From NCBI RefSeq assembly GCF_035918095.1, contig NZ_CP109137.1:3412001-3476000 (forward strand): a stretch of DNA of 64,000 nt. The letters run 5' to 3'. Positions 1 to 8,663 of the stretch are shown here, in pieces. A program made the translations under genes and the position numbers. The notes below the pieces were generated by a model that was not told where the DNA came from, made no database searches, and saw only the letters and a list, made by a program, of their open reading frames with translations. The DNA comes from Streptomyces sp. NBC_01750. Lineage in GTDB: Bacteria; Actinomycetota; Actinomycetes; Streptomycetales; Streptomycetaceae. The first letter of the stretch is position 1. Each line of letters begins with the position of its first letter.

Positions 1-1
1 G

Positions 2-571
2 GACCTGGGCCTGCTGGTCGCGGTCTTCGGCGGCTGCGCCCTGCTCGGCGCGCTGCTCTACGGCGCGATCGGGCACCGGTTCCCGCGGCGGGCGCTGTTC
101 ACCGTCGCCTTTGTTCTCTGCGGGCTGCCGAGGTTCGTGGTGGCGGCGCTGACGGACGGCACGGCGCCACTCGCGGCGACGATGGCGGTGGGCGGGCTGG
201 GGGCCGGGATGCTCAACCCGATCCTCACCACGATCATGTACGAGCGCGTTCCCGAGAAACTGCGCAGCCGGGTCGCGGGCGTGACCACCGCGGGAGTGCT
301 GCTGACCGCGCCGCTCGGCGGTCTGGCGGCGGGCTTTCTGATCGAGCAGGCAGGACTGGCGACCGCGCTGCTCGTCATCGGCGGGGCGTACTTCCTGACG
401 ACGCTGGCTCCGGCGGTGTTCCCGAGCTGGCGGGAGATGGATACGGGCCGGCAAGCCGCGGCGCACCCGGAGCCGTGCCCGGCTTCTTCGGCCGCGGACC
501 TCAGCAGCTCGGAACCTTGCCGCCCTTCTCCAGCGCCCGAAGGGAGTCCACCGCGCTCTTCAGCGTCGTGA
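2..571 (+). CDS. MFS transporter, C-terminal part (cut by window start)
   Basis: The frame is open from base 2 and encodes about 190 residues of a major facilitator permease. Alternating hydrophobic helices and the short basic loop ERVPEKLRSRVAG, typical between MFS helices, are visible. A hydrophilic tail rich in Pro, Ser and Ala follows the last helix. The start and substrate-determining half lie outside the window, so substrate cannot be inferred. The last 71 bases overlap the convergent S16 protease gene, so the tail may be longer than in relatives. The family call is secure; specific function is unknown. Confidence 0.8.
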   Translation, partial: DLGLLVAVFGGCALLGALLYGAIGHRFPRRALFTVAFVLCGLPRFVVAALTDGTAPLAATMAVGGLGAGMLNPILTTIMYERVPEKLRSRVAGVTTAGVLLTAPLGGLAAGFLIEQAGLATALLVIGGAYFLTTLAPAVFPSWREMDTGRQAAAHPEPCPASSAADLSSSEPCRPSPAPEGSPPRSSAS

Positions 572-1289
572 CGGGGATCAGCCGCAGCCCACCGGGCAGT
601 TCGGCCTTCGCGTCGGAGCACTCGTCCTTGGGAACGAGGAAGACACTCGCCCCGTCGCGCTTGGCGGCCTGAGTCTTCAGGGCCACCCCGCCGACCGCGC
701 CGACCTTGCCTTCGGGAGTGATGGTGCCCGTACCGGCGATATTGCGGCCACCGGTGAGATCGCCGCCGGCGCCGTCGCCGGCGAGCTTGTCGACGATGCC
801 GAGCGAGAAGAGCAGCCCGGCACTGGGCCCGCCGACATCGGCGAGATGGAGCTGGACCTTCACCTTCGACGGGTCCTTGCGGAGGTAGGAGAGCGCCGCC
901 TGGGTGGCGACGTCCTGCGACTTCTCCATGTCCGCGACATTGCGCCGGTTGATCTCCTCGTCGGACTTGCCGGGGGGATAGACGGATTCGTGCGGCAGGA
1001 CCGCGCGCTCCGTGCTGAACCAGGCGCCGACGACATCGCCGAGGTCGACCTCGGCGGACGGCCCGGTCGCCACGATGGTCGTCATCCGCAGCGCGCCTTC
1101 GGTCCTACGCGTGGGCACGCCGGAGATGGTGATGATCGGCTTGCCCTGGTCCTTCCCGAGCACGTTCGCGGTCATCCCGGGCTCCGCCACGGCATACGGC
1201 AGCGGCGCGAGCCCGGCGACGGCGAACAGCGCGACGACAGGGAGGGCGCAGAGGGCGATGGCGCGGGGGCGCGTGAGACGGGAGAGCAC
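501..1289 (-). CDS. S16 (Lon-like) serine protease, membrane-anchored
   Basis: This is a 262-residue protein with an N-terminal hydrophobic segment (about residues 9-34, signal anchor) followed by an extracytoplasmic domain. The C-terminal half carries a Lon-type proteolytic domain with the Ser-Lys dyad: Ser156 in GGPSAG and Lys205 in VGGVALK, both in Lon-family context, plus the GTGTITPEGKVGAVGG strand-loop before the lysine. It resembles the YlbL/SdrC group of actinobacterial PDZ-S16 proteins but is shorter, and no clear PDZ domain is seen. The start at 1289 gives a proper signal anchor. The substrate is unknown. The 3' end overlaps the upstream MFS gene tail to tail. Confidence 0.85.
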   Translation of the reverse strand: MLSRLTRPRAIALCALPVVALFAVAGLAPLPYAVAEPGMTANVLGKDQGKPIITISGVPTRRTEGALRMTTIVATGPSAEVDLGDVVGAWFSTERAVLPHESVYPPGKSDEEINRRNVADMEKSQDVATQAALSYLRKDPSKVKVQLHLADVGGPSAGLLFSLGIVDKLAGDGAGGDLTGGRNIAGTGTITPEGKVGAVGGVALKTQAAKRDGASVFLVPKDECSDAKAELPGGLRLIPVTTLKSAVDSLRALEKGGKVPSC

Positions 1290-1397
1290 GGTGTCAATCT
1301 ATCTGCCACCGGAGCGGGGGCGCGGGGGCTGCGGCGGGGCTGACCGTTACCCGGTGCGGCGAGCCTGCCGGGTCCGCGGCATCGTTCACGCGGGCCG

Positions 1398-1584
1398 GGG
1401 GACGCGCAGGGGTCGTGTCCGGGACGTAAAACGTCGCAACTCGCGCGAAGCGCGGTGAGGAAAGCAGTCCCGAACACGAGCCCCGGAGCGGACCCGGACG
1501 CCCACCGCCCAAGACCGGTCACGCCCGAAGCCGCACCCCGCAAGGGACCCGCACCCCGGGCAACCGGGAACCGCACCGCATCCG
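1398..1584. repeat. 187-bp direct repeat, copy 1
   Basis: Read by eye, it is identical to 1633-1819 at an offset of 235 bases. The repeat contains a small palindrome (GCGCGAAGCGCG) and ends in the GC-rich string preceding the IclR stop. It holds no insertion-sequence gene or terminal inverted repeat. Confidence 0.9.
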
Positions 1585-1632
1585 GGCACGCCCGAAGCCG
1601 CAACCCACCGGCCGCGGCCGTACACCGGGCCA

Positions 1633-1819
1633 GGGGACGCGCAGGGGTCGTGTCCGGGACGTAAAACGTCGCAACTCGCGCGAAGCGCGGTGAGGAAAGC
1701 AGTCCCGAACACGAGCCCCGGAGCGGACCCGGACGCCCACCGCCCAAGACCGGTCACGCCCGAAGCCGCACCCCGCAAGGGACCCGCACCCCGGGCAACC
1801 GGGAACCGCACCGCATCCG
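1633..1819. repeat. 187-bp direct repeat, copy 2
   Basis: Second copy of the sequence at 1398-1584, separated from it by 48 bp. It ends nine bases from the IclR stop codon, so the duplication is probably of the IclR 3' flank. Confidence 0.9.
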
Positions 1820-1827
1820 CATCCGCG

Positions 1828-2469
1828 TCAGCGCAACGCGTCCGCCACCTCGCGCGCCGCGTCCACCACCCTCGGCCCCACCCGCTCCGGCACCGAGTCG
1901 GCCAGCATCACCACACCCACGCTGCCCTCTATCCCGGTCACCCCGACCAGGGCCGCGGCCGCACCACTCGCGCCCGCCTCCAGCTCGCCGTGGGTGAGCG
2001 TGTACCCGGGCTCCTTCGACTTGCTCTGCCGGGCCGCGAGGATCGCCTTCCCCGCCGCGCCCCGGTCCAGCGGATGACGGAAGCCCGCCCGGTAGGCGAC
2101 GTGGTAGTCCGTCCAGGTCGGCTCGACGACGGCGACCGCAAGGGCCTCCGCGCCGTCGACGAGGGTGAGATGAGCTGTGGCCCCTATGTCCTCCGCGAGC
2201 GAGCGCAGGGCCGGCATCGCGGCCTCCCGCACCAGCGGGTGCACCTGGCGGCCCAGGCGCAGCACGCCGAGGCCCACTCTGGCGCGCCCGCCCAGATCGC
2301 GGCGGACGAGGGCGTGCTGCTCCAGGGTGGCGAGCAGACGGTAGACGACGGTTCGGTTGACCCCGAGTTTGTTGGACAACTCGGTGACGGTCAGCCCGTG
2401 GTCGGTGTCGGCGAGCAGCTTGAGGACACGTAGTCCTCTGTCGAGCGTCTGGGAGGTTTCCGCGGTCAC
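1828..2469 (-). CDS. IclR-family transcriptional regulator
   Basis: This 213-residue protein has a winged helix at about residues 5-60 (LDRGLRVLKLLADTDHG, then LGVNRTVVYRLLATLEQHAL) and a ligand-binding IclR domain after it, ending with AAREVADALR. The GTG start at 2469 is preferred because AAAGGAG lies about eight bases upstream and the protein then begins right before the HTH, as usual in this family; the upstream in-frame extension is low complexity. IclR proteins bind a small effector and repress or activate a nearby catabolic gene. No obvious catabolic partner sits here, so the target is unknown. Confidence 0.9.
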   Translation of the reverse strand: MTAETSQTLDRGLRVLKLLADTDHGLTVTELSNKLGVNRTVVYRLLATLEQHALVRRDLGGRARVGLGVLRLGRQVHPLVREAAMPALRSLAEDIGATAHLTLVDGAEALAVAVVEPTWTDYHVAYRAGFRHPLDRGAAGKAILAARQSKSKEPGYTLTHGELEAGASGAAAALVGVTGIEGSVGVVMLADSVPERVGPRVVDAAREVADALR

Positions 2470-2849
2470 GACGCCCTCTCCTTTGGAGTGAGTGACGGCG
2501 GTCCTCAGCGGAAGCTGCGACACCAGTCCCATCGGCGACGCACCCAGAGGCCGCCGGCAGGACAGGCACACCGGCTGCGCTCCGCGGCGGCGCTGCCACG
2601 GGGCGTATGCAATGCGGGGACAGTAGCGACCTGGTTCGCTCAGCGGAAGACCTCGTCCAGAATCCGGGCGCCGGTCCCTTGTTCCGCGGGACGGGTGGAG
2701 CCCGGGCGCACTCATGCACCCGGGCCCCGTTCGGCATCCGTGCACACGGCACCGGATACCGGCTCAGCGCCGTACACACGGCACCGCCGACCGGCTCACC
2801 GGCTCAGCGCCGACCGACCCACCGGCTCAGCACCGACCGACCCACCGGC
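2470..2849. other. Intergenic region upstream of the IclR gene
   Basis: It contains the ribosome binding site of the IclR gene and presumably its promoter. The far end is a tandem 23-bp repeat running into the 3' end of the helicase gene. No gene is seen. Confidence 0.6.
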
Positions 2850-2856
2850 TCACCGC
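2797..2856. repeat. Tandem repeat, period 23 bp
   Basis: Two nearly identical 23-base units (CACCGGCTCAGC followed by RCCGACCGACC) are followed by a partial third unit that overlaps the last codons of the helicase gene. A diverged related unit occurs near 2754. Confidence 0.7.
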
Positions 2857-4634
2857 ATACGCGTGGCCCACTCCTGCACCTTCTTGATCCGCTCCCGGAT
2901 CTGCCCGGCCGTCGCCTCCGCGCTCGGCGGCCCGCCGCACACGCGCCGCAGCTCTGTATGAATGACGCCGTGCGGCTTGCCGCTCTGGTGGACGTACGCG
3001 CCGACCATCGCGTTCAGCTGCTTGCGCAGTTCGAGGAGCTCCTTGTGGGAGACCACGGGCCGTCGCTCGGCGGGCAGTTCCAGCAGATCGGCCTCGTCGT
3101 CGGGCTTCTTGCGGCTGTGCGCGATCTGCCGTGCCTGGCGCTTCTGGAGGAGCAGCTGCACCTGGTCGGGTTCGAGGAGCCCGGGGATGCCGAGGTAGTC
3201 CTGCTCCTCCTCGCTCCCCGGGTGCGCCTGCATGCCGAACTCGGCGCCGTCGTACAGCACCCGGTCGAAGACCGCGTCGGACTCGAGGGCCTCGAAAGGG
3301 AGCATGTCCTGCTCCCCGGTGTCCTCGTCCTGCTGCTTCTCGGCCTCCGCCATCTCCTTCTCGGACTCGGCGTACGGGTCCTCGTCGCCGTCCTTCTTCG
3401 GCTTGTCGAGCACGTGGTCGCGCTCGACCTCCATCTCGCCCGCGAAGCCGAGGAGGTTCGGGATGGTCGGCAGGAAGACGGACGCGGTCTCGCCGCGGCG
3501 ACGGGACCGTACGAAACGGCCCACCGCCTGCGCGAAGAAGAGCGGCGTCGAGATGGTCGTGGCGTACACCCCGACCGCGAGACGCGGCACGTCGACGCCC
3601 TCGGACACCATGCGGACCGCGACCATCCAGCGGTCCTCGTTCTCGCTGAACTCCTCGATCCGCTGGGAGGAGGCGGTTTCGTCGGAGAGGACGACGGTCG
3701 CCTTGCTGCCGGTGATCTCGCGGATCAGCTTGGCGTACGCACGGGCCGAGTCCTGGTCGGAGGCGATGACGAGACCGCCGGCATCCGGGATGCCCTTCCT
3801 GACTTCCGTCAGCCGCTTGTCGGCAGCCCGCAGAACGTTCGGCATCCAGTCGCCGCGCGGGTCGAGCGCGGTGCGCCAGGCCTGGGAGATGGCGTCCTTG
3901 GTCATCGGCTCGCCGAGGCGGGCGGCGACCTCGTCACCGGCCTTGGTGCGCCAGCGCATATTGCCGCTGTAACTCAGAAAGATCACGGGCCGGACGACGC
4001 CGTCGCCCAGCGCATTGCCATAGCCGTACGTGTAGTCCGCGGCGGACCGCCGAATCCCGTCGTTCCCCTCCTCGTACTGGACGAAGGGAATGGGATTGGT
4101 GTCGGACCTGAAGGGCGTACCGGTGAGCGCGAGCCGCCGGGTGGCCGGGTCGAAGGCCTCGAGGCAGGCCTCGCCCCACGACTTCGAGTCACCGGCGTGG
4201 TGAATCTCATCCAGAATCACCAGGGTCTTGCGCTGCTCGCAGCGGTTGCGGTGCAGCATGGGCCGTACGCCGACACCGGCGTACGTCACCGCCACACCCT
4301 GGTACTCCTTGCTCAGCGGCCCGGCACTGTACTCCGGGTCCAGCTTGATCCCTACCCGCGCCGCCGCGGCCGCCCACTGCTTCTTGAGGTGCTCGGTGGG
4401 AGCGACCACGGTCACCTGCTGCACGACGTGGTGGTGCAGCAGCCAGGAGGCGAGGGTGAGCGCGAAGGTGGTCTTTCCGGCGCCGGGGGTGGCGACGGCG
4501 AGGAAGTCCCGTGGCTGCTCCTGGAGATACCGCTCCATGGCGCCCTGCTGCCAGGCACGCAGCTTGCCTGCGGTACCCCACGGCGCACGACCGGGGAAGG
4601 CGGGTGAGAGGTGGTGGGAGGCGGTAGTAGTCAC
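2850..4634 (-). CDS. SF2 DEAD/DEAH-box helicase
   Basis: This protein of about 594 residues is a superfamily 2 helicase. It has Walker A (TPGAGKTTFAL, near residue 50), a DEIH box (VILDEIHHAGD), motif III region LTGTPFRSD, and the C-terminal RecA domain motifs SEGVDVPRLA and QAVGRFVRSR. An acidic, Lys/Glu-rich insert (about 420-480) precedes a C-terminal helical region. It resembles the DNA-repair-type helicases conserved in streptomycetes, but the substrate cannot be told. The GTG at 4634 (VTTTASHH) is chosen because GGAG lies just upstream, although the spacing is short; an alternative GTG at 4664 lacks a ribosome binding site. Confidence 0.9.
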   Translation of the reverse strand: MTTTASHHLSPAFPGRAPWGTAGKLRAWQQGAMERYLQEQPRDFLAVATPGAGKTTFALTLASWLLHHHVVQQVTVVAPTEHLKKQWAAAAARVGIKLDPEYSAGPLSKEYQGVAVTYAGVGVRPMLHRNRCEQRKTLVILDEIHHAGDSKSWGEACLEAFDPATRRLALTGTPFRSDTNPIPFVQYEEGNDGIRRSAADYTYGYGNALGDGVVRPVIFLSYSGNMRWRTKAGDEVAARLGEPMTKDAISQAWRTALDPRGDWMPNVLRAADKRLTEVRKGIPDAGGLVIASDQDSARAYAKLIREITGSKATVVLSDETASSQRIEEFSENEDRWMVAVRMVSEGVDVPRLAVGVYATTISTPLFFAQAVGRFVRSRRRGETASVFLPTIPNLLGFAGEMEVERDHVLDKPKKDGDEDPYAESEKEMAEAEKQQDEDTGEQDMLPFEALESDAVFDRVLYDGAEFGMQAHPGSEEEQDYLGIPGLLEPDQVQLLLQKRQARQIAHSRKKPDDEADLLELPAERRPVVSHKELLELRKQLNAMVGAYVHQSGKPHGVIHTELRRVCGGPPSAEATAGQIRERIKKVQEWATRMR

Positions 4635-4712
4635 GGTCTCCGGTTCAAGGGCTCTCGGCAGCACGGGATCAGATAAGACAACCGGGCCACCCTACCGGTG
4701 AGCGGCAGGCGG

Positions 4713-4734
4713 CCCCGGCCAAACGAGGCCGGGG
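4713..4734 (-). terminator. Hairpin between MFS and helicase genes
   Basis: An 8-bp perfect GC stem (CCCCGGCC/GGCCGGGG) with a six-base loop lies about 80 bases after the MFS stop. There is no T-run, as is common in Streptomyces terminators. Confidence 0.5.
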
Positions 4735-4812
4735 ACACCAAGGGTGCGACTCAGCTCACACCGCCTCCTGCACGGCGCGCGGACTCCGCGGCCGTGACTT
4801 CGAGAACGCCCG

Positions 4813-6288
4813 CTACGCCTCCCGCGCCCGCAGCCTCGTCCCCACCCACGCCCCCACCAGCGCCACCGCCGCCATCGGCAGGAACACCGCAGCGAACGCC
4901 CCCGGGTGCGAGCCCGGGGCCCCCACCGCGACGTGCGCCGCGCCCACCGCTCCCCCGCCCAGCGCCGCGAACGCCGCGCCGCCCGCCGCCAGCAGCAGGA
5001 CGTTCGACAGCCCGTCCGAGATCTGCAGCGCCGCCGAGTTCGCGCCCGCGGACTCCGGCGCCGACAGCTTCAGCAGCAGCACGCTCGTCGACGCGATCAC
5101 CATGCCCATGCCGAAGCAGCCAATTCCCCACGCGACCCCGACGATCCACACCGGAACCGATGCGATCAGCACGCCGGCCGCGGTCACGATCGCCACCGCG
5201 ACCGCGACCATGCCCCCCACCATCAGCCACTGCCGGTACGGTTCGAGACGCGGCCGGGACTGTACGTACGAGCCCAGCGCCCAGGTCGCCCCGCCGACCG
5301 CCAGCGACAGCCCGGCCATCGTCGGCGACAGCCCGCGCTGAGTGACCAGCATCAGCGGTACGAAGGATTCCGCGGCGATGAAGGACCCGGCCGCGATACC
5401 CCGAAGCAGCACGACCGACGGCAGCCCCCGCACCGCCCGGCAGGTCCCGCGCGGCAGCAGCCCGAGCACCGCCGGCACCAGCAGCGCCGTGCCCGCCACC
5501 ACCGGGATCACCGACAGCCACCTCAGCTCCTGCCCGGCGTACTGCAGCAGCCCCGCCCCTACCGAGATCCCGAGGGCCAGCCGGATCCGCCGCCCGTCGA
5601 AGGGCTGCGGCGGCACGGAGGGATCGGCGGGCCCGGACGCCATCCGCCGGATCGCGGGCAGCGCGAGCGCCAGCGGGAAGACGACAAGCGCCGGGATGCC
5701 GATGAACACCCAGCGCCAGCCGAGGTGTTCGGTGACGGCCCCGGAGGCGAGCGGGCCCACGACCGAGGGGACCACCCAGCTCGCGGCGAACGCGGCCATG
5801 ATCGACGGCCGCAGCCGTTCCGAATAGGCACGGCTGACGACCACGTACAGCGCGACGATCACCAGCCCACCGCCGAGCCCCTGGACCGCCCGCCCGGCGA
5901 TGAACAGCCACATCGCGCTGGCGGTCCCGGACAGCAGCAGCCCCGCGCCGAAGGCCGATATCCCGGTGGCGAGCGGCCGCAGCGGCCCGTCGCGGTCGGC
6001 CCACTGCCCCGAGAGCACCATCGCGAAGAGGCTGGTGGTGAAGTACGCGGAGAAGGCGAAGGCGTACAGCGGGATGCCGTGCAGCTCCCGCGCCGCGATG
6101 GGCATCGCGGTGCCGACGGCGGTCGCCTCGAAGGCGATCAGCACGACGACGGAGACGATGCCGACGCTGAGCGCGCGATGCGATCTGCCGAGAATGCCGC
6201 CCTGGCCGTCGTCCGGGGCTGCGGGGGCTTCGGCTCTGCCGTCGGGGGGCGGCGTGACTTCGGCGTCACGAGGTTCGAGGGCGGTCAT
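4813..6288 (-). CDS. MFS transporter (multidrug/exporter type)
   Basis: This is a 491-residue permease with about 14 hydrophobic segments. It has the MFS motif A region GQWADRDGPLRP after the second helix and motif C-like GSWVVPSVVGPLASG in the fifth. It resembles the DHA2/EmrB group of proton-driven drug exporters. The ATG at 6288 (MTALEPRD) is chosen over 6309 because it places a short polar tail before the first helix; ribosome binding sites are weak at both. No regulator sits beside it, and the substrate is unknown. Confidence 0.87.
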   Translation of the reverse strand: MTALEPRDAEVTPPPDGRAEAPAAPDDGQGGILGRSHRALSVGIVSVVVLIAFEATAVGTAMPIAARELHGIPLYAFAFSAYFTTSLFAMVLSGQWADRDGPLRPLATGISAFGAGLLLSGTASAMWLFIAGRAVQGLGGGLVIVALYVVVSRAYSERLRPSIMAAFAASWVVPSVVGPLASGAVTEHLGWRWVFIGIPALVVFPLALALPAIRRMASGPADPSVPPQPFDGRRIRLALGISVGAGLLQYAGQELRWLSVIPVVAGTALLVPAVLGLLPRGTCRAVRGLPSVVLLRGIAAGSFIAAESFVPLMLVTQRGLSPTMAGLSLAVGGATWALGSYVQSRPRLEPYRQWLMVGGMVAVAVAIVTAAGVLIASVPVWIVGVAWGIGCFGMGMVIASTSVLLLKLSAPESAGANSAALQISDGLSNVLLLAAGGAAFAALGGGAVGAAHVAVGAPGSHPGAFAAVFLPMAAVALVGAWVGTRLRAREA

Positions 6289-6458
6289 GGGCCTCAGAGT
6301 AAGGGGCATGGAGCGCTATGGGCCCTGTCGCTGGACTGGGCTCCGCTCATCCCTTGGTCGTACGACCATGAACGCCGTATGGCAGTCGCATTGCAGCCCG
6401 CGCGGGGCCCTTGAGCCGTGTATCCGCCCCGCCTACGGTCGAGGCACTGGAGTCACAC

Positions 6459-6533
6459 GGCCGTGTGCCCGAGTGGTTGAGGGACTCGCCTGCAAAGCGA
6501 GTTACGCCGGTTCGATTCCGGTCACGGCCTCCA
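6459..6533 (+). tRNA. tRNA-Cys (GCA), CCA encoded
   Basis: A complete cloverleaf is seen: acceptor GGCCGTG/CACGGCC, D arm CCC/GGG, anticodon stem CTCGC/GCGAG with loop CTGCAAA (anticodon GCA at 6492-6494), T arm GCCGG/CCGGT with loop TTCGATT, discriminator T and an encoded CCA. Its 3' side is followed by a strong hairpin and then an AT-richer accessory stretch, the usual setting of a tRNA-linked integration site. Confidence 0.97.
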
Positions 6534-6561
6534 AGCGCGCAGCTGACTGATCTGCCAAAAG

Positions 6562-6595
6562 ACAAAGGGCGGTCCCAATCGGGACCGCCCTTTGT
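6562..6595 (+). terminator. Strong hairpin after tRNA-Cys
   Basis: A perfect 15-bp stem (ACAAAGGGCGGTCCC and its complement) with loop AATC lies 28 bases after the tRNA. Confidence 0.9.
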
Positions 6596-6601
6596 GATCT
6601 T

Positions 6602-6621
6602 CCGTCTCAGTTCGCGTCTCA
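6602..6621. repeat. Short att-like repeat, left copy
   Basis: CCGTCTCAGTTCGCGTCTCA lies just after the tRNA-Cys hairpin. A copy with two mismatches is at 8644-8663, also just after a GC hairpin ending in TTTGT. The pair brackets a gene-poor stretch, so it may mark the ends of a former integrative element. Confidence 0.5.
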
Positions 6622-7090
6622 GTTCGCAGGTACGAGGGCTCCCGCGAGCCCATCGCTATCGTCGTCCGGCCCGTCTTTATCCGGTTTCCGGATGAGCCCG
6701 TCGGCCGACCGGTGGTCCATGGCCGATGGGAGGACGAGGCGACCGCGCGCCCACGCCAAACTCCAGCCGCCAGGCCGCTGACCAGGACAAATTCAGAAGT
6801 CCGGGTGAAGCACTAGCCGTTGTGCGGAGAGTTATCAAGGCACGACACGCCAGCAGCAGTGTGACAGAGCGTCAGACCCGTCCCCCGGGCGGCTCAACTT
6901 CCTTGCCAAGTGACTCTCGTTTCCGCCTACTTGATGGACCATCACAAGAGTGACCCTGGGCTTTCGAACACCCGATCGGCCCCTTTTTGTCACCCCTTAG
7001 CCATTTCTGAGGTGGCGTCAGGAATAGGGGCATGAGTATGTTCATTCTGGTCGGCCGCTCAGCTGACATCACTGAGAGATGGAGAACGGA
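6622..7090. other. Gene-free leader region of the secreted-protein gene
   Basis: No credible gene is seen. The sequence becomes less GC-rich towards 7000-7090, and the last bases carry the ribosome binding site (GGAG) of the gene at 7091. Confidence 0.5.
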
Positions 7091-7600
7091 ATGTCTGAGA
7101 GAATGAGAAACGGAACGCGCAGGCGTATCGTTGTCGCGATCGCAGCGTCGGTGGGAATTACGGCCATGGCTGCAACCGGCGTGAACTACGCCTCGGCTTC
7201 CAGTTCCGTCCCGAAGTCCGCCCCGTCGGTGCCGCATGCCGATTCCGCCGTTCCCCTCGGAGGAGGCGACGGCCAGAATAACTTCGGAGGCGAAGGCCAG
7301 GCGAACCGCGGCTACAGGAACGACGAAGATGGACGGATCCAGGTCAACGAGCGAACGTATGCGGTAGAGACGGGCGTGTGCACCGCTGTGATCAGCAGTC
7401 CTGCCATGAGCTTCAACGTCCGAAGCGAGAGTGACAGGACCGTCGAATTCTTCAACGGGATTACCTGCGACGCCGGCGGTCCAATTGCGATTATTGAGCC
7501 CCGAGGCTCCAGCAGCGCAATCAACGGCACGACGGTCTTCGACGGGGTCGGGGCATTCGCGCTTGTAGGCAGCTTCCGAGCAATCGACAAACGCCACTGA
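7091..7600 (+). CDS. Small secreted protein, function unknown
   Basis: This 169-residue protein has a clear Sec signal peptide: a basic N-terminus (RMRNGTRRR), a hydrophobic core near residues 12-28 and a cleavage-like ASA around residue 35. The mature part has a Gly/Asn-rich linker and a beta-rich domain with two cysteines. The ATG at 7091 is favoured because GGAGAACGGA precedes it; the ATG twelve bases earlier has no ribosome binding site. I recognise no family. Its base composition is lower in GC than its neighbours, and it sits next to a tRNA gene, which suggests acquisition. Confidence 0.7.
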   Translation: MSERMRNGTRRRIVVAIAASVGITAMAATGVNYASASSSVPKSAPSVPHADSAVPLGGGDGQNNFGGEGQANRGYRNDEDGRIQVNERTYAVETGVCTAVISSPAMSFNVRSESDRTVEFFNGITCDAGGPIAIIEPRGSSSAINGTTVFDGVGAFALVGSFRAIDKRH

Positions 7601-7648
7601 CCCCACGCGGACCATGGGCAGCGACAAGCCTGCCTGTGGCACTTGAGC

Positions 7649-7673
7649 CCCGGCCCGCCGCAATCGGGCCGGG
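7649..7673 (+). terminator. Hairpin after secreted-protein gene
   Basis: A 9-bp perfect stem (CCCGGCCCG/CGGGCCGGG) with a seven-base loop lies about 50 bases after the stop. Confidence 0.65.
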
Positions 7674-8194
7674 CCCGTGCCCTCGATCAGTGGCCGGCGG
7701 ATGCGATCCTCGGATGTGGGCCGGCCGCTCCATCCAGATTTGAAGCGACCCTATCGACGTGCTGGTTTAATACTGCATTCAAGTTTCGCCGAGCCGACGG
7801 TGTATACGTCGCGATTCGCGTGCACATCGAGTTCCAATGCGACACACGCCTCCATAGTGCCGCGTGCCGGTTTTGGCAGATGACTGCACACGCCCCATAC
7901 GTAATGAATTCGCGCACTATCTGTAAGGCTTCAGTGTGTCGAGGCAGCCTCTCCCGGAAGGCTTCATGGAGTCATCAATAGCCTTTTCTTTATCCTTGTC
8001 CAGCACGAGACCCCTTGCAGTACGGGCCTCTTCCGGAGGCAGCCCGAGAACTCTGACGTCCTGCGGTTAGTGGTCGGCCTTCTTTCTGTGGTTGGCCACA
8101 CTCGCCGGCGCGCCGGGTACTCGCACTCTGGACACATATCCCGGATTCCTCGACTTTCCGCCTCATCCACGGCAGAGATTTCTGAGTTGAACCC
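7674..8194. other. AT-richer gene-free stretch
   Basis: No supported gene lies here. The open frames are short, lack ribosome binding sites and have no domain signature. Composition is markedly lower in GC than the rest of the window, which suggests remnant acquired DNA. Confidence 0.5.
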
Positions 8195-8610
8195 GTGGTG
8201 CGCCAGCAGCCGAAGGAATTGCGACAGACCTGCATCGACGCGCTGTGCGCGTACCTGCGCCTCCCGTTCGCCGCCGAAACCGACTTACCGTCCGGCGACG
8301 CGGATGCCCGGCACGCCTACCTGGCCGTGCGCGAAGTCCGGCACACAGTCATCCGCCTCATCCGCGACCACCTCCGCCTTGCCTCCGAGCACCCCCACTC
8401 CTGGCAGGGCTGCGACCTGGATTTCACCGGCGTCGTCTTCGACGGCGGGGACTTCTCCGGCGCCGCGTTCTCCGGCGGCATGGCCCAGTTCGACGGAGCG
8501 GAGTTCTCCGGCGGCACGGTGACCTTCGACGGAGCGGCGCTCTCCGGGAGCACGGTCCACTTCAACTGCGCGGCGTTCTCCGGCACGGTGACCTTCGAAG
8601 GAGCGGGGCG
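8195..8610 (+). pseudogene. Truncated pentapeptide-repeat protein fragment
   Basis: The frame reads ELRQTCIDALCAYLRLPF, HREVR-like and SWQGCDLDFTG motifs and then F-D-G/F-S-G quasi-repeats every five residues (FDGGDFSGAAFSGG). This matches the C-terminal part of a common Streptomyces family of long membrane proteins ending in pentapeptide repeats. The normal N-terminal membrane and helical region is absent and the frame before 8195 is unrelated, so this is a 5'-truncated remnant. No stop follows the repeats: the frame runs on in phase into the gene at 8972, but a GC hairpin at 8605-8634 intervenes. Confidence 0.7.
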
Positions 8611-8634
8611 GAACCCCGGAAGGGGTGCCGCCCC
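8605..8634 (+). terminator. GC hairpin after pentapeptide fragment
   Basis: The stem GGGGCGG-ACCCC pairs with GGGGT-CCGCCCC around a GGAA loop with one internal A/G mismatch, followed by TTTGT. It resembles the hairpin after the tRNA in position and downstream sequence. Confidence 0.7.
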
Positions 8635-8643
8635 TTTGTCCGT

Positions 8644-8663
8644 CCGTCTCGGTTCCCGTCTCA
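8644..8663. repeat. Short att-like repeat, right copy
   Basis: CCGTCTCGGTTCCCGTCTCA is 18 of 20 identical to the sequence at 6602-6621 and has the same hairpin-TTTGT context. Confidence 0.5.

Larger units (their letters stand above)
1290..1827. other. Gene-free interval carrying a duplicated sequence
   Basis: No convincing gene lies between the S16 protease start and the IclR stop. The open frames here are GC-driven and contain no recognisable domain. The interval is filled by two copies of a 187-bp sequence separated by 48 bp, described separately. Because both flanking genes are on the minus strand, the interval is the 3' region of the IclR gene and the 5' region of the protease gene. Confidence 0.7.

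Noticed and set aside
1172..1811. Several long overlapping minus-strand open frames across the 187-bp repeats
   Set aside because: They exist because of high GC, repeat the same low-complexity Arg/Pro/Gly text in different frames and have no domain.
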